The notes: a model not told the origin generated them from the sequence alone. A stretch of 64,000 nt of DNA from Aliirhizobium smilacinae (GCF_006335145.1 NZ_VDMN01000001.1:1364001-1428000); one strand, 5' to 3'; shown: positions 1 to 8,459, counted from the stretch's first letter. Translations and numbers: made by a program.

Positions 1-186
1 CGCGCATATCCCGTTCGACGGCTGCGGCAAAAAACTGCGAGCACTTTCCGTCTGCTTGTCCGATCCGCTCTGGCTTGACGTGTCCAAAAGTATCACCCCT
101 GTGCCCGAGGCTAAAAATAGTGCCGTCTTCCGGCAGCGTTTCAACAGTATATATGGGGACCCCGTGTTCACCACGAGGGTTTTCAG
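1..186. other. Left edge, no supportable gene
   Basis: The first 186 bases hold no gene I can support. One plus-strand frame stays open from base 2 to a TGA at 188-190, overlapping the next start, but its translation resembles nothing I recognise and has no visible start. The stretch is more AT-rich around 110-155 and probably carries the promoter of the NmrA-like gene. Confidence 0.4.
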
Positions 187-1086
187 ATGAAGGAATATAA
201 ACTTACGATCCTGGTGTTCGGCGCCACGGGCCGGCAGGGCGGTGCGGTTGTCCGTGCCCTGACAAAGGCCGGCTGGCCAGTTCGTGCGCTGGTGCGCGAT
301 TGCGCTGCAGCGAAGTCAGCGGCTCTTCGTGAAGCGGGCGTCGAACTGGTAGAGGGGTCGTTTGACGATATCGATGCGATCCGCTCTGCCATGAACAATA
401 CCCATGGCGTATTCAGCGTGCTGCCGGGCAATCTGGCCGAGGCGGAAGAGATACGCATAGGATGCGCGATCGCGGATCTTGCCGCCGAAAGAGGTGTCGC
501 CCATCTCGTTTATTCTTCCGGCGCCAGTTCGGGTGATACGCCGACCGGCGTGGCCCGTTTCGACGCCAAACCGCGGATCGAAGCACATATCCGCGGGCTT
601 CCAGTGACGGCGACGATCATCAGGCCGATGATCTTCATGGACATGCTGGTCAATTCCACATTCGGCCTGTCGGAAGGACGTTACACCTTTTTCCTGAGGC
701 CGGAGCAATCGATGCAGATCGTTGCCGTCGACGACATCGGGAAATCCGTCGCTGCGATCTTTTCCGACCGGATGCGGTTTGGCGGAAAGACGGTGAAGCT
801 CGCCAGCGATACGGTGACCGGCCGCGAATTGGGAATTATCTTCAGCGAGGCCGCTGGCCACCCGATCGTCTATTCCCGCTTTGCTGAGGAGGTTCTGGCC
901 GCCAACAACGATCTGGCCCAGCTTGCTGCGTTGCTGGATGATGGACCGCTGGCAGATCATGTGGACCTCGACCTGATGCGCGACATCAATCCGGAGATCG
1001 TGTCGTTTCGATCCTGGCTCAAGGACGCCGGACGTCAGGCCTTCGATACGGCAATCGGAAAAGATCGCGATACGCTCCAGGTTTGA
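187..1086 (+). CDS. NmrA-family NAD(P)-binding protein
   Basis: A 299-residue atypical short-chain dehydrogenase of the NmrA / SDRa type. The N-terminus is a Rossmann beta-strand followed by the dinucleotide loop GATGRQGG at residues 12-19; a HLVYSSGA strand near residue 106 is the position where classical SDRs place the active serine. The classical YxxxK catalytic pair is not evident, which is usual for NmrA-like proteins that act as redox sensors or as quinone/isoflavone-type reductases. The substrate cannot be told from sequence. It stands alone, convergent with gbcA, with about 50 bp between the two stops. The family call is sure; the function is not. Confidence 0.85.
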   Translation: MKEYKLTILVFGATGRQGGAVVRALTKAGWPVRALVRDCAAAKSAALREAGVELVEGSFDDIDAIRSAMNNTHGVFSVLPGNLAEAEEIRIGCAIADLAAERGVAHLVYSSGASSGDTPTGVARFDAKPRIEAHIRGLPVTATIIRPMIFMDMLVNSTFGLSEGRYTFFLRPEQSMQIVAVDDIGKSVAAIFSDRMRFGGKTVKLASDTVTGRELGIIFSEAAGHPIVYSRFAEEVLAANNDLAQLAALLDDGPLADHVDLDLMRDINPEIVSFRSWLKDAGRQAFDTAIGKDRDTLQV

Positions 1087-1139
1087 AAGCCGCGTGTTCG
1101 CAGCGTGCATGCGGCACGCTGCGAAGAGATCGTTTCAGC

Positions 1140-2384
1140 TTAGGCGACGGCGTGAAGCTTGCCCTCGCTGCCCTGCAGGCGATCGATCATGAAGTTCGAA
1201 TACCATTCGACGAACTGCATCACACCGCCCTCATGCGCTTCCGAATAGGGACCCGGCTCATAGGCCGGCGAGCGGATGCCGAAGGCGTTTTCCTCGACGA
1301 TCTGGCGGTCCTGGTCGTTGGTCATGTTCCACACATGGGTCAGCTGCTCGATATCGTAATCGACACCTTCGACGGCATCCTTGTGGACCAGCCAGGTGGT
1401 GGTGACGGCCGTTTCTTCCGGTCCGACAGGAATGACGCGGAAGGAGATCGCGTGGTCGACGAGCATGTGGTTCCAGGTCGTCGGGTAATGGAACAACAGC
1501 ATCGTGCCGATATGGGAGATCGTCACGTCGTCGGACAGCGACCGCTGCACTGCAGGCCGGCCGTTCATCGTGTAGCTTTCGGCATCCTCGACCAGCGGCA
1601 TGCGGGCAACGCGGAACTGGCCGTCCGGCGACATGTTGAACGTGCTGGGCAGGCCAGCCTGTTCGCAGCGGCTCCAGTGTTCGGAGATAAAAGGATCGTC
1701 GCCGGCGCCCTGCACGCCGGTCGCGGTCGGGGCTTCGGGATAGGTGCGGCAGAGTTCCGGGTGGTTGCCGGCGCAGTGATAACACTCTCGGTTGTTTTCC
1801 CAGACGAGCTTCCAGTTGCCCTTCTCGATAATGGTGTTCTGGGCGGCAACCTTCGTCTCAGGCAGCCGATGCGGCGCCATGTAAGGTTCGACGGTGGCGC
1901 GCACGGGCGCAAAATCCGGGGCCTCCTTCGCAAGGCAGACGAAGATGTAACCGGCCACCACCTGGCAGTGGATGGGCTTGAGGCCGAACTGCTTCTTATC
2001 GAAATTCTCGCCCATGTGACGGGCCGACATCAGCGAGCCGTCATGCTGGTAAGTCCACTGGTGATAGGGACAGACGAGACGGGTGGCAGAACCGGTCTCC
2101 TTGGTGCAGACGCGGTGACCGCGATGGCGACAGGTATTGTGAAAGGCGCGGATATCGCCGTCGCGGGTGCGGATGACGAGAACCGGATAATCGCCGACCT
2201 GCAGGGTGAAATACATGCCTGATTTTTCGATTTGGCAATCATGCCCGGCGAACAGCCAGTCGCGGTACCAGATCATCTCGAGATCGAGCTTGTAATAGTC
2301 GGGATCGATATAAAAGGGCTGCTCCAGGCTGAAACCTTCGCGGCGGTTCTTCAGCTGACGCAGAACCTGATTGTGAATGTCCAT
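1140..2384 (-). CDS. gbcA: Rieske aromatic-ring-hydroxylating-type oxygenase alpha subunit, probable glycine betaine monooxygenase
   Basis: A 414-residue Rieske non-haem iron oxygenase of the GbcA group, which with reductase GbcB demethylates glycine betaine to dimethylglycine, releasing formaldehyde. Rieske ligands are C85xH87 and C105xxH108; the mononuclear iron site follows at H203 and H208 inside ENNRECYHCAGNHPEL. The start at 2384 is preceded by GAGGAAGC and gives the usual family N-terminus; the open frame extends further upstream but into the riboswitch leader. No gbcB reductase is adjacent, so the electron donor must be encoded elsewhere. A cobalamin riboswitch lies in its leader. A related N-methyl substrate such as stachydrine (proline betaine) cannot be excluded. 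Confidence 0.85.
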   Translation of the reverse strand: MDIHNQVLRQLKNRREGFSLEQPFYIDPDYYKLDLEMIWYRDWLFAGHDCQIEKSGMYFTLQVGDYPVLVIRTRDGDIRAFHNTCRHRGHRVCTKETGSATRLVCPYHQWTYQHDGSLMSARHMGENFDKKQFGLKPIHCQVVAGYIFVCLAKEAPDFAPVRATVEPYMAPHRLPETKVAAQNTIIEKGNWKLVWENNRECYHCAGNHPELCRTYPEAPTATGVQGAGDDPFISEHWSRCEQAGLPSTFNMSPDGQFRVARMPLVEDAESYTMNGRPAVQRSLSDDVTISHIGTMLLFHYPTTWNHMLVDHAISFRVIPVGPEETAVTTTWLVHKDAVEGVDYDIEQLTHVWNMTNDQDRQIVEENAFGIRSPAYEPGPYSEAHEGGVMQFVEWYSNFMIDRLQGSEGKLHAVA

Positions 2385-2489
2385 ATGCTTCCTCGCAATA
2401 CAAGCAAGCTTCAGGGCATGGACAAGCCGGCAGCAGCACATGCAGCCAATTCCCGTCCCGTGCGCCCTCCGCGACCGGTCTTCATCAAG

Positions 2490-2692
2490 CTCAGGCTGGT
2501 TTCCGGGCTGAGGAGTTGTCCTGACGGACGGCATGGAACCTTCCCGGGCGGCCGTTCGGCTCTGTCCCAGTGGTTGGGGTTGCCCCCTACCATGCCTTCA
2601 ACTCCACCACCGTTGCGGGGGCAGCGCCGGATAGATCTCACCGATCCGCCGGCTTCCCAATTCTCCGCCTCCCCTAGCGAGGCGGCACCTTG
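2490..2692 (-). promoter_or_regulatory. Cobalamin (B12) riboswitch in the gbcA leader
   Basis: Read on the minus strand, the order of conserved blocks matches the cobalamin aptamer: GGGAAGCCGG (2658-2649), the B12 box GCCCCCGCAACGGT (2622-2609), CCACTGGGAC (2573-2564), CGGGAAGG (2546-2539) and the closing GGAAACCAGCC (2504-2494). A 7-bp hairpin CCGCCTC/GAGGCGG sits at the 5' side. The aptamer ends about 105 nt before the gbcA ATG. I see no T-tract terminator in that interval, so control is probably at translation initiation. The rest of the 473-base gap (2385-2857) holds no gene; an AT-rich TAAATAT near 2706-2712 could be the -10 element. Confidence 0.9.
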
Positions 2693-2857
2693 AGCTTTGT
2701 CATATTTAATCGGGATGCCGGCCTGTCGCATAGACGACATTGCGACATCGAACACTGCATTGGCGACGACCAAAGACAGACACAGGTTCGTGGAGAAACC
2801 GACTGTTAAGGTCTTGCTAATAGTATTCATCAAAATTCATGGGGAAGAGCCGCCACG

Positions 2858-3466
2858 ATGCCAGGACAGCTCCGGTATTACGAAGTCAACAGGCAGAGGC
2901 CTTTGATGGTGCCGCCAAGCAGCGGCAACGCCCATACGGAATTTCTGCGAACCGGCAGAATTGCCCGCTCCCGTCCAATCTGGGCACCCGACGAGCGGCG
3001 TTATCTCACCCATGACGAAGTGGCCGAGAAGACGGGCAAAAAGCTCGAGGCTGCAGGCGAGACGACACACAAGCGGCTCAACAGTTTTCACCGGTCGATC
3101 CAGCTGCCGAAGATCATCTTCCACCGCACGCTAGATGGCAGCCCGCATCTGGGCTATTGCCACGTGACGGCGGCGCGCACTTTCTTCTCCCAGGATGCGA
3201 TGGTCAGTTGGTCGTTCTACATCGCCAATTTCTCCTCCGAGATCGGTGGGAACGAGGTATTTTTCGCCCGGATCAACCCGAAAAACTCCCGCATGTACTT
3301 CGCTGTCGCCGTCGAAGGCGAAGCAGGCGAGCAGGCGAAGATCGACCGGACATGGCGCAAGAACGGGCTGCTGTTCCAGACCAACAGCCCGCGCGAGGCG
3401 ATGCGCAATGTGCTGATGCTCGGCGCGCCCGATGCCGCCGTTCGGGAAATCATCAAAAGGCTTTAA
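2858..3466 (+). CDS. Hypothetical protein, 202 residues
   Basis: I do not recognise a family. The frame is open for 202 codons with good third-position GC and ends 31 bp before tsaC on the same strand. The predicted protein is soluble and basic at the N-terminus, with no signal peptide or membrane span. The C-terminal half, from about residue 115, alternates hydrophobic strands with charged loops (WSFYIANFSSEIGG, MYFAVAVEGE) like a small beta-rich domain, and ends in a short helix. Upstream AGAG is a weak ribosome site, so the start is less certain than the frame. It may be co-transcribed with tsaC. Confidence 0.6.
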   Translation: MPGQLRYYEVNRQRPLMVPPSSGNAHTEFLRTGRIARSRPIWAPDERRYLTHDEVAEKTGKKLEAAGETTHKRLNSFHRSIQLPKIIFHRTLDGSPHLGYCHVTAARTFFSQDAMVSWSFYIANFSSEIGGNEVFFARINPKNSRMYFAVAVEGEAGEQAKIDRTWRKNGLLFQTNSPREAMRNVLMLGAPDAAVREIIKRL

Positions 3467-3497
3467 AGCGCAGGCACGCCGCTGTATTGACAGCGTC

Positions 3498-4490
3498 ATG
3501 ACAGCCGAAATCATCGATATCACCCGTGAGCCGCAGCGCGCCATCAGCGCGGCAAGCCGTGTGCTTCACGAAGGTCTTCCCGTCGCCATTCCGACCGAGA
3601 CCGTCTATGGGCTTGCCGCCGACGCGACGCGGGCGGACGCCATCTCGCGCATCTACGAGACAAAGGGCCGGCCTCAGTTCAACCCGCTCATCTGCCATGT
3701 CTGCGATATCGAGATGGCAGAGCGTTATGCCGTGTTCGATCCGGTATCGCGGCAGCTGGCCGAAACCTTCTGGCCGGGTCCGCTGACCATCGTGCTGCCG
3801 CTCAAAAAAGACAGCGCCATCCATCCGCTCGCCACTGCAGGGCTGGAAACCGTCGGCCTTCGTTGCCCGGAAGGCTATGCCAGCGACCTGATCCGCGCCT
3901 TCGACCGTCCGCTTGCGGCCCCAAGCGCCAACACGTCCGGCAAGATCAGCCCGACATCCGCCCGCCATGTGATGGACGATCTCGGAGCCAAGCTTGAACT
4001 GATCATCGATGGCGGCGCCTCGCCTGTCGGCGTCGAGTCGACGATCGTCCGTGTCGATCCCGATACAGGCACGATCCTTCTGCTGAGACCAGGCGGGCTT
4101 GCCGCGGCGGACATTGCCCGCGCTGCCGGGCGCGATCTCAAGCGACGAGCCGGGCCTGCGGCGATCATCGAAGCGCCGGGCATGCTTGCCTCCCATTATG
4201 CGCCGGGTGCCGCCGTCCGCCTCGATGCGCTTTCGATCGAACCGGGCGAAGCGCTGATCCGCTTCGGCGCTGCACCGGTAGAAGGGATGGAGGCTGCAGC
4301 AATCGTTCTTGACCTCAGCCCGTCATCGGACCTTGCGCAGGCAGCGGCGAACCTGTTCGAATATTTGAAACGCGCCGATGCCAGCGGCGCCGCCCGCATC
4401 GCCGTGACCCCGATCCCGAATGAGGGACTGGGCGAAGCGATCAATGACAGGCTGGCGCGGGCAGCAGCACCACGCGACGGGGAGGAATGA
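3498..4490 (+). CDS. tsaC: L-threonylcarbamoyladenylate synthase, long Sua5 form
   Basis: Makes threonylcarbamoyl-AMP from threonine, bicarbonate and ATP, the first step of tRNA t6A37 modification. The 330-residue protein has the YrdC domain at about 10-200, with PTETVYGLA (32-40) and the KGRPxxxPL nucleotide motif (56-64), followed by the C-terminal SUA5 domain from about 205. That is the long architecture, unlike short TsaC. The ATG at 3498 is chosen because the conserved N-terminus begins there; an open extension to 3432 overlaps the preceding gene. The stop overlaps the next start as ATGA, so it heads a translationally coupled operon with the FAD oxidase and the ModE-like regulator. Confidence 0.93.
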   Translation: MTAEIIDITREPQRAISAASRVLHEGLPVAIPTETVYGLAADATRADAISRIYETKGRPQFNPLICHVCDIEMAERYAVFDPVSRQLAETFWPGPLTIVLPLKKDSAIHPLATAGLETVGLRCPEGYASDLIRAFDRPLAAPSANTSGKISPTSARHVMDDLGAKLELIIDGGASPVGVESTIVRVDPDTGTILLLRPGGLAAADIARAAGRDLKRRAGPAAIIEAPGMLASHYAPGAAVRLDALSIEPGEALIRFGAAPVEGMEAAAIVLDLSPSSDLAQAAANLFEYLKRADASGAARIAVTPIPNEGLGEAINDRLARAAAPRDGEE

Positions 4491-5938
4491 TTATGGACAA
4501 TGCAAAGGGCGGCGCCGACATGGCGCCCGGTTTGGTCGATCGTTTCATCGCCATCGTCGGAGAGACCAATGTGATCCGGGATGCGGCAGGCCTTGCACCG
4601 CATCTTGTGGAAGACCGCGGCCTCTACAAGGGCTCCTCGCCTCTGCTCTTGAAACCTGCATCGACGCAGGAAGTCTCGGCCATTCTGAAGCTTGCCAGCG
4701 AAACCGGCACGGCCATCGTGCCACAGACCGGCAATACCGGTCTTGTCGGCGGGCAGACCCCGCGTGCTGGCGGCAGCGACGTCATCGTCTCGCTTGCCCG
4801 GATGAACCGCATCCGTGATATCGACCCGGTCGCCAATGTTCTGGTGGCCGATGGCGGTGCGATCCTTGCCGATGTGCAGAAGGCCGCCGAAGACGTCAAC
4901 CGGCTGTTTCCGTTGTCGCTCGGCTCGGAAGGGTCCTGCCGGATCGGCGGCAATCTTTCCACCAATGCCGGCGGCACGGCGGTGCTTGCCTATGGCAACA
5001 TGCGCCAGCTCTGCCTCGGGCTCGAGGTCGTTCTGCCGACCGGCGAGATCTGGGACGGGCTGCGACGCCTGAAGAAGGACAATACCGGCTACGACCTGCG
5101 CGACCTGTTCATCGGCGCGGAAGGCACGCTCGGCATCATCACCGGTGCGGTGCTCAAACTGTTTCCCCGTCCGGTCGGTCATCAGGTGGCATTTGCCGGT
5201 GTCGGTTCGACCGAGGATGCACTTCAACTGTTCGACAAGGCCTCGACGCTTTGCGGGTCCGCACTGACCGGCTTCGAGCTGATGCCGCGCATCGGCATCG
5301 AATTCACCACGCGCCATATCGACGGCGTGCGCGATCCGTTATCGGAGCCGCATCCATGGTATGTATTGATCGACATCTCGACCTCGGACTCGGCCCAGAC
5401 CGCCGAGGTGATGGTCCATTCGCTGCTGGAACAGGGCTTTGAGGCCGGGCTCGTGCGCGACGCGGTGATCGCCTCGTCGGTCGCACAGCAGAAGGCATTG
5501 TGGACGATGCGCGAAAGCATGTCGGGCGCGCAGAAGCCGGAAGGCGGATCGATCAAGCACGACGTTTCGGTGCCGGTATCAAAGATCCCACAATTCATGG
5601 CGGAGGCCGAAAAAGCGGTGCTTGCCGCCATGCCCGGCGCACGCGTCTGCGCCTTCGGCCATATGGGCGACGGCAATATCCACTACAACATCTCCCAGCC
5701 GATCGGGGCCGACAAACAGGCCTTCCTCGACCGCTGGCGCGAGATCAACGCGATCGTCCATGCCATCGTGCTCAATGCCGGCGGGTCGATTTCCGCCGAA
5801 CATGGCATCGGCCAGCTGAAGCGGGACGAGCTTGCGCATGTCCGTTCGCCGATCGAGATGGAGCTCATGTACCGGATCAAGAAATCCTTCGACCCGGCCG
5901 GCATCATGAACCCGGGCAAGGTCGTCATCGCCCCATGA
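4487..5938 (+). CDS. FAD-linked oxidase, GlcD / D-2-hydroxyacid dehydrogenase type
   Basis: A 483-residue flavoprotein of the VAO/PCMH fold. The FAD_binding_4 domain spans roughly 40-215, with the nucleotide loop PQTGNTGLVGG and GGNLSTNAGG; the FAD-oxidase C-terminal domain follows with HMGDGNIHYN near residue 395 and the family ending NPGKVV. Such enzymes oxidise D-lactate, glycolate or D-2-hydroxyglutarate; this single-subunit form with no GlcE/GlcF partners nearby is closest to D-2-hydroxyglutarate or D-lactate dehydrogenases, but the substrate is inferred only from the class. GGGGAGGA precedes the ATG at 4487; a second ATG at 4493 could also be used. ATGA overlaps link it to both neighbours. 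Confidence 0.88.
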   Translation: MIMDNAKGGADMAPGLVDRFIAIVGETNVIRDAAGLAPHLVEDRGLYKGSSPLLLKPASTQEVSAILKLASETGTAIVPQTGNTGLVGGQTPRAGGSDVIVSLARMNRIRDIDPVANVLVADGGAILADVQKAAEDVNRLFPLSLGSEGSCRIGGNLSTNAGGTAVLAYGNMRQLCLGLEVVLPTGEIWDGLRRLKKDNTGYDLRDLFIGAEGTLGIITGAVLKLFPRPVGHQVAFAGVGSTEDALQLFDKASTLCGSALTGFELMPRIGIEFTTRHIDGVRDPLSEPHPWYVLIDISTSDSAQTAEVMVHSLLEQGFEAGLVRDAVIASSVAQQKALWTMRESMSGAQKPEGGSIKHDVSVPVSKIPQFMAEAEKAVLAAMPGARVCAFGHMGDGNIHYNISQPIGADKQAFLDRWREINAIVHAIVLNAGGSISAEHGIGQLKRDELAHVRSPIEMELMYRIKKSFDPAGIMNPGKVVIAP

Positions 5939-6315
5939 GCCATATCCGGAAAACCACGATCCGCATCGATTTCGACATCGGCGTCAGGCTTGGTCCCGGT
6001 AAAGCACAACTGCTTGAACTGATTGCGGAACACGGCTCGATCCGGGCTGCCGGCGCCTCGATCGGCATGTCCTACCGACGCGCATGGCTATTGGCAGATG
6101 AGATCAACCGGATGTTCCGGCAACCTTCTATCTCTACCCGCCATGGCGGGAAAAGCGGTGGCGGCGCGGGACTTACCGAATTCGGTACAGAGCTTCTTTC
6201 ACGTTATCGCCGGATGGAGGCTGTGATGCTTGCGGCGTCGCATGAAGACCTTAACTGGCTGTCCGGCGAAATCGACCCGGCCTTCGTTCCGTTCGCCAAA
6301 AAGGACGAAAGCTGA
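5935..6315 (+). CDS. ModE-type winged-helix regulator, DNA-binding domain only
   Basis: A 126-residue protein equivalent to the N-terminal LysR/ModE-like winged helix. Residues about 28-60 contain the helix-turn-helix (LIAEHGSIRAAGASIG, then MSYRRAWLLADEINRMF), followed by the glycine-rich wing GGKSGGGAGLTEFG. The two molybdate-binding (MOP/TOBE) repeats of full-length ModE are absent, so it cannot sense molybdate as ModE does. It overlaps the FAD oxidase stop as ATGA, so it is the last gene of the tsaC operon and may respond to something other than molybdate, or may need a separate ligand-binding partner. Confidence 0.85.
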   Translation: MSHIRKTTIRIDFDIGVRLGPGKAQLLELIAEHGSIRAAGASIGMSYRRAWLLADEINRMFRQPSISTRHGGKSGGGAGLTEFGTELLSRYRRMEAVMLAASHEDLNWLSGEIDPAFVPFAKKDES

Positions 6316-6607
6316 CATTTTCTGGAGCGCGCTCCGGTCCGTTTCCGGAGTTTTCCACAGGCTCCGGGCGATGCCCCGGATGCCTTGTCCCGCAGCGATA
6401 CGACTTCAATAAACAGACCCGCGTTCACCCTTCGGAAACCGCAATGGTTGTGACATTCGGTAACCATCCACCAAGGCAAACTTTCCTTAACCGCGATTTT
6501 TAAGGGGTTCTCGCAAAGCCCCCGCCTATTGTGAGGCCATCAGAGGACAAAAGTCCCGCAGAGAAACCGGAAACGGCTCTCAGGTAAAACAAGGGTAGCA
6601 TTAAGCG

Positions 6608-7174
6608 ATGAGCAAAACCGTTCTGAAGCCCGAATGGGCAGGGTCGACATTGAGGCTCGATCCGTCTCGTTTTCCGCAGCAAATCACCTATGCGCTGCGC
6701 GAGACCTCAGGAGATGTCACGATCACCATCGACGAGCGCGGCGCAGTGCTGCGCAAGATCCTTCCGGGTAGCGGCCTGCCGCTGTCCTTCGCACTGCCAG
6801 CACGTGCCTTCAAGGGCGTTGCAGCCCGTGCGATCGACCATGGCGACGGCGAAGTCACCGTGACGCTCGAACTTCATCACGACGACCCGGATCTGTGCAT
6901 CCCGCTTCTCGTCGCCCACGATCTCTGCGACATCGCCGCCGACTGGCGCAGCTGGTCCGAAGCCTTCCGCATTCCGATGCTGATGGTGGAAGCCGATGGC
7001 GTTGCCCGCCCGCTGGAAAACCATATCGGCGATGTGCGCAACCACGGCACCAAGCAGCGCCGCCGTCACTCCTATTTCGCCTCAAGGCGTCCCCGCTTCC
7101 TCGTCCGCCGCTCGACCGGCAGCCTCGGCGTCGCGCTGAAGATCGAAGGCCGGGAAATCATCGCGCGCCGTTAA
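6608..7174 (+). CDS. DUF6101-like protein
   Basis: A 188-residue soluble protein of a type I associate with the alphaproteobacterial family DUF6101; the family name is from memory and is less certain than the gene. The first 150 residues look beta-rich with acidic stretches (DHGDGEVTVTLELHHDDPDL); a conserved-looking basic tail RRRHSYFASRRPRFLVRR follows near residue 150 and suggests nucleic-acid or membrane-surface contact. No catalytic motif is visible. It is a single gene with a 292-bp leader that contains a small GAGAAACCGGAAACGGCTCTC hairpin just before the start, and it ends at a bidirectional terminator shared with ubiA. Confidence 0.75.
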   Translation: MSKTVLKPEWAGSTLRLDPSRFPQQITYALRETSGDVTITIDERGAVLRKILPGSGLPLSFALPARAFKGVAARAIDHGDGEVTVTLELHHDDPDLCIPLLVAHDLCDIAADWRSWSEAFRIPMLMVEADGVARPLENHIGDVRNHGTKQRRRHSYFASRRPRFLVRRSTGSLGVALKIEGREIIARR

Positions 7175-7208
7175 GGGTTCGTCCCCTTTTCCCGATATGG
7201 CGTAGCAC

Positions 7209-7235
7209 AAAGCCCGGCTTTTCGAGCCGGGCTTT
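7209..7235. terminator. Bidirectional terminator between the DUF6101-like gene and ubiA
   Basis: A perfect GC-rich stem AAAGCCCGGC / GCCGGGCTTT with a short TTTTCGA loop lies between two convergent genes. It is followed by T residues on the plus strand and carries A/T symmetry for the minus strand, so it can serve both. Confidence 0.85.
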
Positions 7236-7263
7236 TCGATTCGATCCGTCCAGTTCCTGTTCT

Positions 7264-8217
7264 TTACAGAATGAGCGAGAGCGCCAGTCCGACAAACAGA
7301 ATTGCACCGACACGGTTGTTCGAGAGAAACAGCCTGCGGCACTGATCGGGATTGCGGATATCCAATATCAGGATCTGCCAGCCCAGCATGACGGCGGTGA
7401 CGATCAGCCCGACATAGGCGAAGAAGCCGGCACCGGCTGTGATGAAGGACAGAGCCAAAAACAGCAGCGTGATGCCGTAAAGGCCAACAAGGCAGGGTTT
7501 AGCCTTGTCACCGAACAGCCGTGCCGTGGAACGGACGCCGATCAGTTCGTCGTCCTCAATGTCCTGATAGGCATAGATCGTGTCGTAACCGATCGTCCAG
7601 GCGACGGCGCCGATGTAAAGAAAGATCGCAGCCCAGGAAAGCCCGCCGAAAATCGCGGCCCAGCCCATCAATGCGCCCCAGGAAAAGGCCAGCCCCAGGA
7701 AAAACTGCGGCCAATCGGTAAACCGCTTGGCGAAGGGATAGATCGCCACGACTGCCAGCGACGCGATGCCGAGCACGATCGAAAACGTGTTGAACTGAAT
7801 CAGGACAAGCAGACCGACCAGCGCCTGCAGGGCGATGAATACCTTGGCGCCAAAACGGGACACGCGACCCGATGGCAGCGGCCGCGAGCGGGTGCGCGCA
7901 ACTTCCATGTCGATGTCGTGGTCGACGAGATCGTTATAGGTGCAGCCGGCGCCGCGCATGGCAACCGAACCGACGAACATCAGGAACAGGTAGAAGATGA
8001 CCGTGCCGAAGGACGGCTTGAGACCACCATGGGCCGCATCCGCCGCCAGAGCGATGGACCAGAAACACGGCCACATGAGAAGCTGCCAGCCGATCGGCCG
8101 GTCCCAGCGGGCAAGCTGGGAATAGCCCCAGAGGGATCGCGGCAGCACGCGATAGACAAAATTGTCGGAAGGGGCATCGGCCACGCGGGCGCCAAGATCA
8201 GGAGTGTTCGTCATCAT
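7264..8217 (-). CDS. ubiA: 4-hydroxybenzoate polyprenyltransferase
   Basis: A membrane prenyltransferase that attaches the polyprenyl tail to 4-hydroxybenzoate in ubiquinone synthesis. At 317 residues it is of normal size for the alphaproteobacterial enzyme. The two magnesium-binding aspartate-rich motifs are present: YNDLVDHDID at residues 94-103 and YQDIEDDELIGVRSTA near 215-230. Around eight hydrophobic helices span the rest. The tail donor is presumably made by the polyprenyl diphosphate synthase encoded at 29254-30270. Two adjacent ATGs (8217 and 8214) are both possible; the ribosome site is weak. No operon partner is visible. Confidence 0.95.
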   Translation of the reverse strand: MMTNTPDLGARVADAPSDNFVYRVLPRSLWGYSQLARWDRPIGWQLLMWPCFWSIALAADAAHGGLKPSFGTVIFYLFLMFVGSVAMRGAGCTYNDLVDHDIDMEVARTRSRPLPSGRVSRFGAKVFIALQALVGLLVLIQFNTFSIVLGIASLAVVAIYPFAKRFTDWPQFFLGLAFSWGALMGWAAIFGGLSWAAIFLYIGAVAWTIGYDTIYAYQDIEDDELIGVRSTARLFGDKAKPCLVGLYGITLLFLALSFITAGAGFFAYVGLIVTAVMLGWQILILDIRNPDQCRRLFLSNNRVGAILFVGLALSLIL

Positions 8218-8300
8218 GGCCGAGGTTCTAGCGCCCGGAAAAGCTGGCGGTCAAGGATTCTGAAACCGAGAGATGCTGTCCGGCATCGATCCCCTCACTT

Positions 8301-8459
8301 GCAATTTCTGAAACTTAGCCTTCGGCCAAGATTTCGAAATTGCTTTCTCTCCCACAAGGGGAGAGATAAAGGCGCTGCGCTCTCTATGCTTTACCTCTCC
8401 CTTGGTGGGAGAGGTTACAAAATCAGCATCTTAGCCAACGGCTAAGTGCTAGATTTTGT
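8301..8459. repeat. RIME-like intergenic mosaic of four palindromes
   Basis: The ubiA-cfa gap carries four inverted repeats in a symmetric order: an AT-flanked palindrome (8301-8343, arms GCAATTTC/GAAATTGC with inner CTTAGCC/GGCCAAG), a CTCTCCC/GGGGAGAG hairpin (8346-8366), a second CTCTCCC/GGGAGAG hairpin (8393-8415), and an outer palindrome (8417-8459, inner CTTAGCC/GGCTAAG). The outer pair resemble one another and the inner pair resemble one another. This is the build of Rhizobiaceae intergenic mosaic elements such as RIME. Transcribed, it could also stop or protect the 3' end of cfa mRNA. No other copy is obvious in this window. Confidence 0.75.

Noticed and set aside
2..190. Open frame at the left edge running into the NmrA-like start
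   Set aside because: No recognisable protein and no visible start; AT-rich part looks like promoter DNA.
1083..2222. Long plus-strand open frame opposite gbcA
   Set aside because: Shadow of the Rieske gene in GC-rich DNA; the translation has no family features and no ribosome site.
2411..2833. Minus-strand frame through the riboswitch region
   Set aside because: The aptamer blocks explain the conservation; the translation changes character along its length and has no ribosome site.
6480..6520. CtrA-like TTAA pairs before the DUF6101-like gene
   Set aside because: Spacing between TTAA halves is not the required 7 bases.
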